Positions 35,140 through 43,157 of a stretch of 64,000 bases of DNA are shown piece by piece (the stretch's first letter is position 1; each line of letters begins with the position of its first letter). The DNA comes from CAYXDO01 sp964463485. Its GTDB lineage: Bacteria > Myxococcota > Kuafuiibacteriia > Kuafuiibacteriales > Kuafuiibacteriaceae. The stretch is taken from contig CAYXDO010000054.1 in assembly GCA_964463485.1 (NCBI GenBank), positions 1-64,000 of the forward strand, in the 5' to 3' direction. The notes below the pieces were generated by a model, which did no database searches, had not been told where the DNA came from, and worked only from the letters and a program-made list of their open reading frames with translations. A program made the translations under genes and the position numbers.

Positions 35140-35964
35140 GTGAGTGACAAGTCCGAGCAGGAGCTCGTCGCGGCGGCGCAGGGGGGTGATCAAGCGGCGC
35201 TCACCGAACTCATCGAGAGACATCAGGCTCAGATTTATCGGTTCGGAATGAAACTCTGTCGAGCGCCCGAAGACGCCGAGGACGTCCTGCAGGAGACTTT
35301 GATCGCCCTGGCTCGATCGATTCGCGACCTTCGCGGCACCGCGTCAATCTCCACATGGTTGTATGCGGTGGCGCGCAGCTACTGCATCAAGAAGCGTAGG
35401 CGCAGCAAGTTCGCACCAAAGACCGTAGAGTCGCTGAGCGCGCCCGGCGCAGCCTCGGACGTAGCCGATCCCGGGCGCACGCCAGACGCCGCCCTCGAAG
35501 GAAAACAGATCGAGCTCGCCGTCTCCAACGCCATCCAGGAGCTCGAGCCGATGTACCGCGACATCCTGGTGCTGCGAGACGTAGAGGGACTCTCGGCCCT
35601 GGAGGTCGCCGAAGTCACCGGGCTCAAGGTTGCTGCGGTCAAGAGCCGCCTGCATCGAGCCAGAATCCGCGTGCGAAACAGCGTCGCCCCGGTCCTGGGT
35701 CTCGACCCGAACGAGACTGGCGAAACCAAGATGTGCAGAAATCTCCTCAAAATTTTCTCGAAGCACGTGGAGAACGAAATCAAGCCGGAGGTCTGCGCGG
35801 AGATGGAGCACCACCTCGAGACGTGTGAGCGCTGCAGGACCGCGTGTGACTCGCTTCGAAAGACTCTCGCGACCTGCCGCGCCACACCCACGGTCGAAGT
35901 CCCCGAGGCGATTCAGAAGCTCATCCGCGTAAAAATCCGAGGCGTGCTCGACGCCGCCGAGTGA
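35140..35964 (+). CDS. ECF sigma factor with C-terminal zinc-finger anti-sigma-like domain
   Basis: 274 residues from GTG 35140. Region 2 (about 10-85) has HQAQIYRFGMKLCRAPEDAE and DVLQETLIALARS. Region 4 (about 125-185) has LEPMYRDILVLRDVEGLSAL and the helix-turn-helix VTGLKVAAVKSRLHRAR. After residue 190, MCRNLLKIFSKHVE and MEHHLETCERCRTACDSLRK form an HxxxCxxC zinc-binding module typical of separate ZAS anti-sigma factors. Here it is fused, so the factor may sense its signal directly. It is divergent from the cytochrome gene and 43 bases before the rhodanese. Confidence 0.85.
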   Translation: MSDKSEQELVAAAQGGDQAALTELIERHQAQIYRFGMKLCRAPEDAEDVLQETLIALARSIRDLRGTASISTWLYAVARSYCIKKRRRSKFAPKTVESLSAPGAASDVADPGRTPDAALEGKQIELAVSNAIQELEPMYRDILVLRDVEGLSALEVAEVTGLKVAAVKSRLHRARIRVRNSVAPVLGLDPNETGETKMCRNLLKIFSKHVENEIKPEVCAEMEHHLETCERCRTACDSLRKTLATCRATPTVEVPEAIQKLIRVKIRGVLDAAE

Positions 35965-36007
35965 ATGTGAATCCTTCCGAGGCCGAGCGGCTCGAACGGA
36001 CGAAGCC

Positions 36008-36379
36008 GTGAAGACGTTTCTGCCGAGCAGGGGAAGAGTCGTGATCACAGTCATCGTCATCGCGGCTGTCGCAGCGTTCGTTCTCTTCGTCGGTGCCGGC
36101 GGGTCCCGGATCTCCGGTGTCGGCGCCCATGAGTTGGTAGCTCAGGGCGCTCGGCTCGTGGATGTTCGGACCACGACCGAGTTCTCGGCCGGTCACGTGG
36201 ACGGCGCGCTGAACATCCCTGTTCAAGACCTCTCGAAACGTCTGAGTGAGCTCGGCGATGTCGCCAAACCCATCGTCGTTTATTGCCACAGCGGAACGCG
36301 CAGCGCCCGCGCCGCTCGAATCCTCGAGAGCGCGGGCTTTACGTCGGTTCACGACCTCGGAGCGATGAGCCGCTGGTGA
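36008..36379 (+). CDS. Membrane-anchored rhodanese-like protein
   Basis: 123 residues from GTG 36008. The N-terminal span VVITVIVIAAVAAFVLFVGA anchors a single rhodanese domain with ARLVDVRTTTEFSAGHVDGA and the active loop VVYCHSGTRSARAA (catalytic Cys). It ends VHDLGAMSRW, the normal end of the fold. The catalytic part would face the periplasm and handle sulfane sulfur or reduced thiols. It follows the sigma factor gene and overlaps the convergent SRPBCC gene by 31 bases. Confidence 0.85.
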   Translation: MKTFLPSRGRVVITVIVIAAVAAFVLFVGAGGSRISGVGAHELVAQGARLVDVRTTTEFSAGHVDGALNIPVQDLSKRLSELGDVAKPIVVYCHSGTRSARAARILESAGFTSVHDLGAMSRW

Positions 36380-38136
36380 GTTGCTTCGACCCTTTGTTTG
36401 ACGCCCAGCAACATCCTCCGATCCATCGCGAACCCGACCGGCTCGACCAGGCCCGGACCCATCGCGAGTCGAGTGGGCAGGTCGTCCGAGCTGTTCGCGC
36501 GGAACCTACTCACGAAGCGACAGCGATCGCCCTCGATCGGTTCCACGAGCAAGAGCCACGTAACCTCGGACCAGGGTCGCTTCGCGGCCTTGGCGCGCTG
36601 GTCCGCGGCTCCGTGGGCGAGGAAGTAGGTTCCGTCCACCACTTCGACGACGGGAAGGGGCGGCGCCTTGGGGTGCAGACTGAGTGTGCTGCCTCGCCTG
36701 ACCGCCCAGTCCGGGTGAATCGTCTCGGCGTTGACCACGCCGCAGCCGGCCAGGTTCTCGAGCCACTGATAGCTGTAGAAGCCGGCGCGGTCCGCGCCGA
36801 TTTGGGCGACCCATGGCCAGACTCTCTCGGCCGACGCCTCGATCTCGATCGCATGCGTCCATCCCCACCGGGGCTCCAAGATTCGGTCGTCGCCTGGGTA
36901 TCGGCGCAGGGCCAACGCCTCGGAGAGCCCGTAGTGGCTTCGAGCGTTCTTCATGAAGGGCGTCAACAGCGCGAACGCGGCCACCGCCGCGCCTCCCAGC
37001 CCATCCAGGACGTCGTGCCAGTCGTCCGAGGGCACGTGCCGCTCCACACGGCTGGCCAGGTTTCTGAGCTGCGTGGCCTGCATGATCCGATGGGCGGGCT
37101 TCAGCAAGACTGCGCGAAAAGACTCGCTCGGCGAGTACGCCGCGCGGGCTCGTGCGTAAACACGAGTCGATAACCCAACCGGCTCCAGAAAGAACGTCCA
37201 AGTCACCTGCCAGAATAGCGACGGCCGCGGCGAAGCAAACGGGACCTGCCTGCCTTGATCGACGTCCAAGAGGGTCCCGAGCACGAGCGATCGCGGCGGG
37301 TCCATCGACAGCACTTCGAAACCCTCGTCCCCCGAACGCGAGGCGGGAATCAAATCACCCTCGCGAACGGCCGCAAGCTCCGGGTGAAGCTCCCGCGCGC
37401 TCCGTTCACCCCCGTTGCCGAACACGTCGATGCTATAGAACCCCCCGCGAGTCCGACCCATCTGCAGAAGCCATGGCCAAATCTGTTCCGGCGCCGCGCC
37501 GATGTCGATCGAGTCGGTGAGTTGGTCCGCAGCGTCGGTCATCAGCGAGTCGCCCGGCAAGGGTCGCTCATTTCGATGCGCCTCGGGCGTCCCAAACTCG
37601 TCGACCAGCGCACCTAGCGCCGAGCGCCGCACGAGCTCAGATCTCCGACCGGAGATGTGAAAGAAACGAGTGAGCGACGCCCAGGCGGTCTCGTCGGTGA
37701 CGTCGAGGTAGAGCTCGAGCTCGACCCGGCAAGATATCTCGTCGACCGCGATCACCCGCACCGTCCACGCCAACTTCGCATACCCAGGCTCCCGAAAGAG
37801 TCGAAACTCGGAAGAATCCGCCACGTGTGCGAGCTCGATGCGCGGAAGCCACAACTTCGCGATCGCACCCACCACGATTTGTCGCGGGGCGTCCTCGCTG
37901 AGAATCACAAACCCCGGTTGCTCGGGGGTAGAGACGAGGTCGCTGAGTTTGAAACCCGGTCTCCGGCGAGACTCGGCGTGCCCGTCGTGCAACGCCAAGA
38001 GCGCTCGCACCAGCGGAGATCGCGACAAATCTCCGTGTCGGATTTGCTCGAAGACGACCTCCTGGCGGGCCGCCAAGTCGACATGATCGATCTCTCGAAT
38101 CCGCGGCATCGGAATCAGCTCGTCTAGGACCGACAT
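36349..38136 (-). CDS. Multi-domain SRPBCC (START/polyketide cyclase-like) protein
   Basis: 595 residues from ATG 38136 (MSVLDELIPMPRIREIDHVD). Three SRPBCC-like units are visible: about 35-175 (REPGYAKLAWTVRVIAVDEI), 200-355 (IGAAPEQIWPWLLQMGRTRG to SLFWQVTWTFFLEP) and 420-590 (IEASAERVWPWVAQIGADRA to WSEVTWLLLVEP). Units two and three share WPWxxQxGxxRxGFYS and a following HP segment, so they arose by duplication. The fold binds hydrophobic ligands in a cavity. No substrate can be named. Confidence 0.75.
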   Translation of the reverse strand: MSVLDELIPMPRIREIDHVDLAARQEVVFEQIRHGDLSRSPLVRALLALHDGHAESRRRPGFKLSDLVSTPEQPGFVILSEDAPRQIVVGAIAKLWLPRIELAHVADSSEFRLFREPGYAKLAWTVRVIAVDEISCRVELELYLDVTDETAWASLTRFFHISGRRSELVRRSALGALVDEFGTPEAHRNERPLPGDSLMTDAADQLTDSIDIGAAPEQIWPWLLQMGRTRGGFYSIDVFGNGGERSARELHPELAAVREGDLIPASRSGDEGFEVLSMDPPRSLVLGTLLDVDQGRQVPFASPRPSLFWQVTWTFFLEPVGLSTRVYARARAAYSPSESFRAVLLKPAHRIMQATQLRNLASRVERHVPSDDWHDVLDGLGGAAVAAFALLTPFMKNARSHYGLSEALALRRYPGDDRILEPRWGWTHAIEIEASAERVWPWVAQIGADRAGFYSYQWLENLAGCGVVNAETIHPDWAVRRGSTLSLHPKAPPLPVVEVVDGTYFLAHGAADQRAKAAKRPWSEVTWLLLVEPIEGDRCRFVSRFRANSSDDLPTRLAMGPGLVEPVGFAMDRRMLLGVKQRVEATHQRLIAPRS

Positions 38137-38358
38137 GGTGGAATGCGGAGCAACGCCTGTGCCCACTCGGCGGCCTTTCGATCCCCGCCTTGGGGCGCAA
38201 AACCTGCCTCGCTCGGGCACGATCGGGCACGGCACGACCGCGCACGGCCCGACGCGACGGTCCGCGCCACGAACCGAGTCCAGAAGACATGTCGGTCGGT
38301 GCGAATTCCTAGGATTTCGGAGCGGCCTCGATGCCCCTGCCGACGACCCCTGAGACCG

Positions 38359-38367
38359 TGCTATGAT
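38359..38367 (+). promoter_or_regulatory. Extended -10 promoter placing transcription start at the Uma2 ATG
   Basis: TGCTATGAT (TGn plus TATGAT) lies only five bases before ATG 38373. The predicted start of transcription therefore falls on or next to the A of the start codon, giving a leaderless or nearly leaderless mRNA. No clear -35 hexamer is present, which fits an extended -10. Confidence 0.5.
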
Positions 38368-38372
38368 TTGCC

Positions 38373-39062
38373 ATGGTCGCGGTCGCTCCTCTCTTCGATC
38401 CCTGGTCGCCTCCGCCTCGAGAGCTCCGCGAGCCCGGTCCGGACGCCGACGCGCGCGTCATCCTGCGCGGGGTCGACTGGTGGCAGTACGAGACCATCCT
38501 GGCAATTCGCGGGGATCGGGCCGGTGTTCGCATTCACTACCTCGAAGGAGAGCTCGAGATCATGAGCCCAGCGCGCGGTCACGAAGGGACGAAGAAGGCC
38601 ATTGCGAGGCTGGTCGAAGCCTACGCCGACGAGCTCGCGATCGAGCTCAACGGGTACGGATCACTCACCATGCGCAGCGCTCCCAAACTGCGTGGCGCGG
38701 AGCCTGACGAGTGTTATGTCCTCGGAAAAATCGGGGCCGAAGACCGCGTGGACATCGCCATCGAAGTGATTTGGACCTCCGGCGGGCTCGACAAGCTCGA
38801 CATCTACCGCGGCCTCGGCACCAAGGAGGTCTGGTTCTGGAACGAAGGCGCGATCGAAATTCATGCGCTACGCGGCAACACATCTGAGCGAATCAAGCGC
38901 AGCGAGCTGCTTCCTGAGCTCGATTTCAAGAAGCTCACGTCTTTCCTGAATGCCGATGATCAGTCCGGGTCGGTGAGAGCGTACCGCGCGTGGCTCCGAA
39001 AGAGACTCGCGCGCCGGAGCACGAGTCGAAGCAAGAGTCCCCAGAGCCGCCGTAGAGGCTGA
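38373..39062 (+). CDS. Uma2 family endonuclease (DUF820)
   Basis: 229 residues. YLEGELEIMSPARGHEGTKK, AEPDECYVLGKI, DIAIEVIWTSGGLDKLDIYR and GTKEVWFWNEGAIEIHAL give the full PD-(D/E)XK-type Uma2 pattern (E, D-x-AIEV, K). A basic Arg/Ser tail ends the protein. Uma2 proteins are abundant in Cyanobacteria and Myxococcota and are often near mobile DNA; their role is unsettled. It is monocistronic, with 52 bases to the next gene. Confidence 0.85.
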   Translation: MVAVAPLFDPWSPPPRELREPGPDADARVILRGVDWWQYETILAIRGDRAGVRIHYLEGELEIMSPARGHEGTKKAIARLVEAYADELAIELNGYGSLTMRSAPKLRGAEPDECYVLGKIGAEDRVDIAIEVIWTSGGLDKLDIYRGLGTKEVWFWNEGAIEIHALRGNTSERIKRSELLPELDFKKLTSFLNADDQSGSVRAYRAWLRKRLARRSTSRSKSPQSRRRG

Positions 39063-39114
39063 GCGACGCCACGTTCAGACCGCGCCTTCGACCGAGTACC
39101 AAGTCACCTCCTCG

Positions 39115-40959
39115 ATGACGGCTTTTGCGCTGATTTTCTCGCGGAAGGCCGCCGAGACCCGCCGTTCCGGAGTCGAGCCAGAGTACGAGCCAACTCAAGA
39201 ATTGGCGAGGGCGCTCGGCGGAATGCTCGGGACGCTCGCTCACCGAGGCGGTGACGGGTGCGCGCTTCGCGGCAGCAGCGCGTTTGCGCTCGGAGCCCAC
39301 GTGTTTTGGACGACCCCAGAAGAACAGGGAGAGTTGCAGCCGATCGAATCCGAGGACAGGAGGTTCGTCCTTGCGTTCGACGGACGGATCGACAACCGCG
39401 ACGACCTGATCGCTCGGATCGGGGCGGACCCGAGAGCTTCTGACGCGTCTTTGGCGCTGGCTTCGTTTCGCAGGCTTGGTACGAGCGGCATTTCCGCGAT
39501 CGAAGGACCGCTGGCCGTAGTCATCGTGGATCGACTCGAAAACCGTGTCCTCGCGGCCTGTGACGCCCAGGCTCGCCGGGCAATTTTCTACACCTCGAGT
39601 CGCGAGTGCCTCCTGCTTGCCTCCGAGGAAGCCTCGTTGCTCAGCCATCCATCCGTTTCCCGATCGATCGATCACGCGCGCATCTCGTCCTACTTGGCCC
39701 TCAGGCCAACGAAGCCGGGCCGCACCTTCTTTCGTGAGCTCAGGGAGCTACCGCCCGGCCACATCCTCTTGGCCGACCAAGAGACTCATCTCGAACGGCG
39801 ACTCTTTTCGATGACCTCACCCCGCATCGCCGAACGCGATCTCGAGACGAGCGCGCAGCTCTTGCGGGAGAGGTTGGAAAGCGCCGTATCGAAGAGACTC
39901 AGAGCGGCCGGCCCGGTGGCGATCTCGCTCAGCGGGGGTCTCGATTCCAGCGCCATCGCGGCCCTCGCAGCTCCATTGTCGAGGGGAGGTCCACCCCTTT
40001 TTGCAGTGTCGGCGATCTTCGATGAGCTCGGGTCCTGCGACTCTCGCGACCACACTCAGAGAGTCGCCGACGCGCTCGACGTCCCGCTCGTGACCGTTTT
40101 GGCCGACGATTGCTGGCCCCTCTCGGGATTCGGAACCTGGCCGACAGACCCATCCACTCCGGTGCAAAATGCCTTTCGGCGGTTTCAGGATCGGATTTGG
40201 AGCGTCGCACGCGCAGAGGGGGCAAGGGTCGTGCTCCTCGGTGCCTCGGCGGACGGACTCTACGCAGGCCTCGAGCGCTGGCTCCGAGACCGGTTCGAGC
40301 GCGGCGGAGCGATCTCGTTCGTCCAAGGCCTCTTCGAGCTGAGCAAACATCGCGGGATCCGCGGGCTGAGCTCCGCCCCGATGCGACGACTCTTTTTTCC
40401 GCGCGGGCTTCGAACCCACGAAAAACCGCCGCCGTGGCTGTCCCAGCACGCACGCTGGGCGCTGGACGAGCGATTTCGGTCGCCCGAGAATGAGGCTGCC
40501 GAACGCCCTGAGGCCCACGGGATTGCGTTCGCCGAGTCCATGTGGGTTCACGATTCGGCAGGGCTCCCCGCCGCAGCCCGGCAAGGCGTCGAGCTTCGAG
40601 ATCCCTTCAGAGACCGCCGCGTCGTCGAGCTCATGCTGAGCCTGCCGCCAAGGCACCTGTTTTCGTTCGCGGAGGGCCCCAAGCTCGTGCAACGACGAGC
40701 GCTCGAGGGCTACCTCCCGCGAGCCGTGCTCAGCGCTCCGCGCCACGGAACGCTCGAACCGCTCTTCAGACGACTCTGGGACGAAGAGGGTCCGCGGGTC
40801 CGAGACCTGCTCCTAGACTCGAGGCTCCATTCGTTCATGGACCCTGACTGGCTTCGACTTGCAGCGAAGGGCCCGCCTCCATCGGAGCTACAGCAGGTCG
40901 TCGCTTGGCAGTGTGTTTCTCTTTCTCTGTGGCTTCGGCGCTACGGATACGACCTATGA
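39115..40959 (+). CDS. Asparagine-synthetase-like lasso peptide cyclase candidate
   Basis: 614 residues. The N-terminal class-II amidotransferase-like domain lacks the catalytic Cys after Met (MTAFALIF), so it cannot hydrolyse glutamine. FVLAFDGRIDNRDDL and PGRTFFRELRELPPGHILL are the usual following motifs. The ATP-pyrophosphatase domain has VAISLSGGLDSSAIAAL (S273-GGLDS), ELRDPFRDRRVVELMLSLP and FAEGPKLVQRRALEGYLP. This combination is that of lasso cyclases (McjC type), which adenylate an Asp/Glu side chain and close the ring on Gly1. A downstream NTP_transf_5 gene and two nearby lasso-like precursors support this reading. Other asparagine-synthetase-like ligases remain possible. Confidence 0.75.
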   Translation: MTAFALIFSRKAAETRRSGVEPEYEPTQELARALGGMLGTLAHRGGDGCALRGSSAFALGAHVFWTTPEEQGELQPIESEDRRFVLAFDGRIDNRDDLIARIGADPRASDASLALASFRRLGTSGISAIEGPLAVVIVDRLENRVLAACDAQARRAIFYTSSRECLLLASEEASLLSHPSVSRSIDHARISSYLALRPTKPGRTFFRELRELPPGHILLADQETHLERRLFSMTSPRIAERDLETSAQLLRERLESAVSKRLRAAGPVAISLSGGLDSSAIAALAAPLSRGGPPLFAVSAIFDELGSCDSRDHTQRVADALDVPLVTVLADDCWPLSGFGTWPTDPSTPVQNAFRRFQDRIWSVARAEGARVVLLGASADGLYAGLERWLRDRFERGGAISFVQGLFELSKHRGIRGLSSAPMRRLFFPRGLRTHEKPPPWLSQHARWALDERFRSPENEAAERPEAHGIAFAESMWVHDSAGLPAAARQGVELRDPFRDRRVVELMLSLPPRHLFSFAEGPKLVQRRALEGYLPRAVLSAPRHGTLEPLFRRLWDEEGPRVRDLLLDSRLHSFMDPDWLRLAAKGPPPSELQQVVAWQCVSLSLWLRRYGYDL

Positions 40960-40966
40960 TCCTCTC

Positions 40967-42160
40967 GTGAGGTCCCACTCGACGAGTCCTGCCATCGAGG
41001 AGCGAATCATCCTCGCAGCAGTCACACGGGAGCCGAACCGGCGTGACGAGCTCGGCCGGCTGCTCGCTCAGGGACCCAACTTCGAGAGGCTCCTTCGGCT
41101 CGCGGTAACTCATGGTGTGGATGGGTTGCTCTCGCTTGCTCTAGGGCCCCACCTGCCAGCGCGGGCAGACCCGAGGACGGTCGACGGAGCTATCAAGGCT
41201 CGCGCCGAGCTGATCGGCGCGGCCAACCGGGTGAGAGTCGAGGAGCTCGACCAAATCCTGCGAGCGTTTTCCGAAACTTCGATTCTCGCGCTGCCGCTCA
41301 AGGGTCCCGTCGCCGCGCTCGCCTACCACGGCGACTTGCGGGCGCGTCGCTTCGGTGATTTGGACGTCCTCGTCGAGAAACCGCGCGTGGACGAGGCGCT
41401 TGGGGTGCTCCATCGAATGGGCTACGAGCAGACTCTCTCGAATCCGCATCGAATCGATTTTGCCCGAAATCATCTTCATGCGCTGGAGCTTCGGCGTCGT
41501 GACACTTGGGTGATGGTCGAGCTCCACTTTCGTTTGAGTCCAAAGTACTTCGATCTTCCGATGGACACGCGAATTCTCTTCGACCGGGCACGCGACTTCG
41601 TCTCTCACGGCAGGACTTATCGCGTCTTGTCTCCGACCGACGCCCTCGTGTTCCTGTGCGTACACGGAGCCAAACACGCCTGGTCGAGGCTGCTGTGGGT
41701 GGCCGACCTCGACCGGCTCGTATCCTCACAACCGATAGACTGGGCCGTGCTGAAGACTTTCGTAGAGAAACACGAAGCCGCCAGGTTGGTGCGGACGGGC
41801 CTCGCACTCACCCGAGAGATCCTCGGCACGCGGCTCGAAGCCGCAGACGAGTGGGTGAGCGCCGATCGAGGAGCCAGAGCCTTGGCCAAGCAGGCCGCGG
41901 ACCGACTCTTCGACCGAGAGTCCGAGCCCGGACCGCTGGAAAGTCAATGGTACCGAGCTCGCTCGAGGGATCGGCGACGGACCGCGGCGAAGGATTGGGT
42001 TTGGTTCGTCCGTGACATCCTCGAGCCCACCGAGGAGGAGCGAAGCAGGCTGCCGGAGGGGCCTCTGCAGCGGCTTGGCTACTTGGTGCGTCCGCTGAGC
42101 TTGCTCAGAAAGCGCCTTCGGGGACGCCGGGATGAGCTTGGGGGGGTCGGGCACGAGTAG
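40967..42160 (+). CDS. Nucleotidyltransferase family protein (NTP_transf_5 type)
   Basis: 397 residues from GTG 40967, 8 bases after the cyclase stop. LALPLKGPVAALAYHGDLRA and RRFGDLDVLVEKPRVDEALG carry the GD-x-D catalytic pair (near residue 131) of the NTP_transf_5 family. DTWVMVELHFRLSPKYF and LVFLCVHGAKHAWSRLLWVA are further family segments. Such genes occur in many lasso and other RiPP clusters next to the cyclase, where they are thought to modify the product or a carrier. Translational coupling with the cyclase is likely. Confidence 0.82.
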   Translation: MRSHSTSPAIEERIILAAVTREPNRRDELGRLLAQGPNFERLLRLAVTHGVDGLLSLALGPHLPARADPRTVDGAIKARAELIGAANRVRVEELDQILRAFSETSILALPLKGPVAALAYHGDLRARRFGDLDVLVEKPRVDEALGVLHRMGYEQTLSNPHRIDFARNHLHALELRRRDTWVMVELHFRLSPKYFDLPMDTRILFDRARDFVSHGRTYRVLSPTDALVFLCVHGAKHAWSRLLWVADLDRLVSSQPIDWAVLKTFVEKHEAARLVRTGLALTREILGTRLEAADEWVSADRGARALAKQAADRLFDRESEPGPLESQWYRARSRDRRRTAAKDWVWFVRDILEPTEEERSRLPEGPLQRLGYLVRPLSLLRKRLRGRRDELGGVGHE

Positions 42161-42239
42161 CCCGAGTGTCATGGTGGGCAGGAGAGGGTTGCGGGTTGCG
42201 GTGGGTCAAGTTCCGAGTGCGCGGAGGAGAGGGTTGGGG

Positions 42240-42900
42240 ATACGCGAAACGTACGCGCAGGCAAGATGCCTGCGCTCCCAGGGCTAGAGCTCCGCGGAAA
42301 GGAGGAGAGTGTTGGGGGTGCGCGAAACGTACGCGCAGGCAAGATCCCAGGGCTAGAGGGTTGGGGGTGCGCGAAACGTACGCGCAGGCAAGATGCCTGC
42401 GCTCCCAGGGCTAGAGGGTTGGGGGTGCGCGAAACGTACGCGCAGGCAAGTTGCCTGCGCTCCCAGGGCTAGATGGGGGTGCGCGAAACGTACGCGCAGG
42501 CAAGATGCCTGCGCTCCCAGGGCTGAGGGTTGCGGGTGCGCGAAACGTACGCGCAGGCAAGATGACTGCGCTCCCAGGGCTAGAGGGTTGGGGGTGCGCG
42601 AAACGTACGCGCAGGCAAGATGCCTGNNNNNNNNNNNNNNNNNNNNNNNNNNNNNNNNNNNNNNNNNNNNNNNNNNNNNNNNNNNNNNNNNNNNNNNNNN
42701 NNNNNNNNNNNNNNNNNNNNNNNNNNGGGGGTGCGCGAAACGTACGCGCAGGCAAGATGCCTGCGCTCCCAGGGCTAGAGGTTGGGGGTGCGCGAAACGT
42801 ACGCGCAGGCAAGATGCCTGCGCTCCCAGGGCTAGAGGTTGGGGGTGCGCGAAACGTACGCGCAGGCAAGATGCCTGCGCTCCCAGGGCTAGAGCTAGAG
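42240..42900. repeat. Tandem array of about 57-bp units with a central hairpin
   Basis: At least ten visible copies of a unit made of GGTTGGGGGTGCGCGAAACG, TACG, the hairpin CGCAGGCAAGATGCCTGCG and CTCCCAGGGCTAGAG recur at 54-58 bp (hairpins start at 42256, 42383, 42441, 42495, 42552, 42610, 42747, 42804, 42861). One copy near 42338 lacks the right stem. Units lack unique spacers, so this is not CRISPR. It fills the space between the convergent nucleotidyltransferase and lasso-precursor genes, and contains the second assembly gap. Confidence 0.9.
42627..42726. other. Assembly gap (100 N)
   Basis: A run of exactly 100 N inside the 57-bp array. The true number of repeat units is unknown. Confidence 0.98.
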
Positions 42901-42908
42901 CTAGAGGG

Positions 42909-43112
42909 TCAGGTTCCGGGTGCGCGGAAGGTCGTCGGATTTCCGGAGTCGCCGGCGCCTGGGGAGCCGCCCAAGGTCAACTCGCGAATGTCACCGAGCC
43001 TGGAAAGGCGCGGGGAGCTCCAGGCTTCCGGCTCGGCGCCCGCGGCGACGTTCTCTTGCGTCGACTCGGAAAGGATCGTTGCGTCTTCGACGCTTGACTT
43101 CTGAATAATCAA
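42909..43112 (-). CDS. Lasso-type RiPP precursor peptide 1
   Basis: 67 residues from TTG 43112, the only start in frame, with GCGAGGA about 10 bases upstream. The leader end WSSPRLSRLGDIRELT fits the lasso leader consensus YxxPxLxxxGxxxxxT with Trp for Tyr. One residue after that Thr the 20-residue core begins GGSPGAGD and ends SGNPTTFRAPGT. Gly1 and Asp8 are placed as needed for an eight-residue macrolactam ring, leaving a 12-residue tail with Phe15 and Arg16 as possible plugs. It lies 45 bases downstream of the C25 gene on the same strand. Confidence 0.75.
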   Translation of the reverse strand: MIIQKSSVEDATILSESTQENVAAGAEPEAWSSPRLSRLGDIRELTLGGSPGAGDSGNPTTFRAPGT

Positions 43113-43157
43113 GACTCGGGTCCTCGCTTCGTTGTTCTAGGCGTTCGATGAAAAGTC

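Noticed and set aside
39115..40959. Housekeeping asparagine synthetase AsnB
   Set aside because: The N-terminal catalytic Cys is missing, and the gene is coupled to an NTP_transf_5 gene near lasso precursors, which fits a cyclase better.
42240..42900. CRISPR-like regular repeat
   Set aside because: The whole 57-bp unit is repeated, with no unique spacers, and no cas genes are present.
42166..43104. Apparent proteins rich in RQDACAPRAR or AGKMPALPG across the array
   Set aside because: These peptides are translations of the hairpin repeat itself. Similar junk ORFs arise wherever this repeat occurs.
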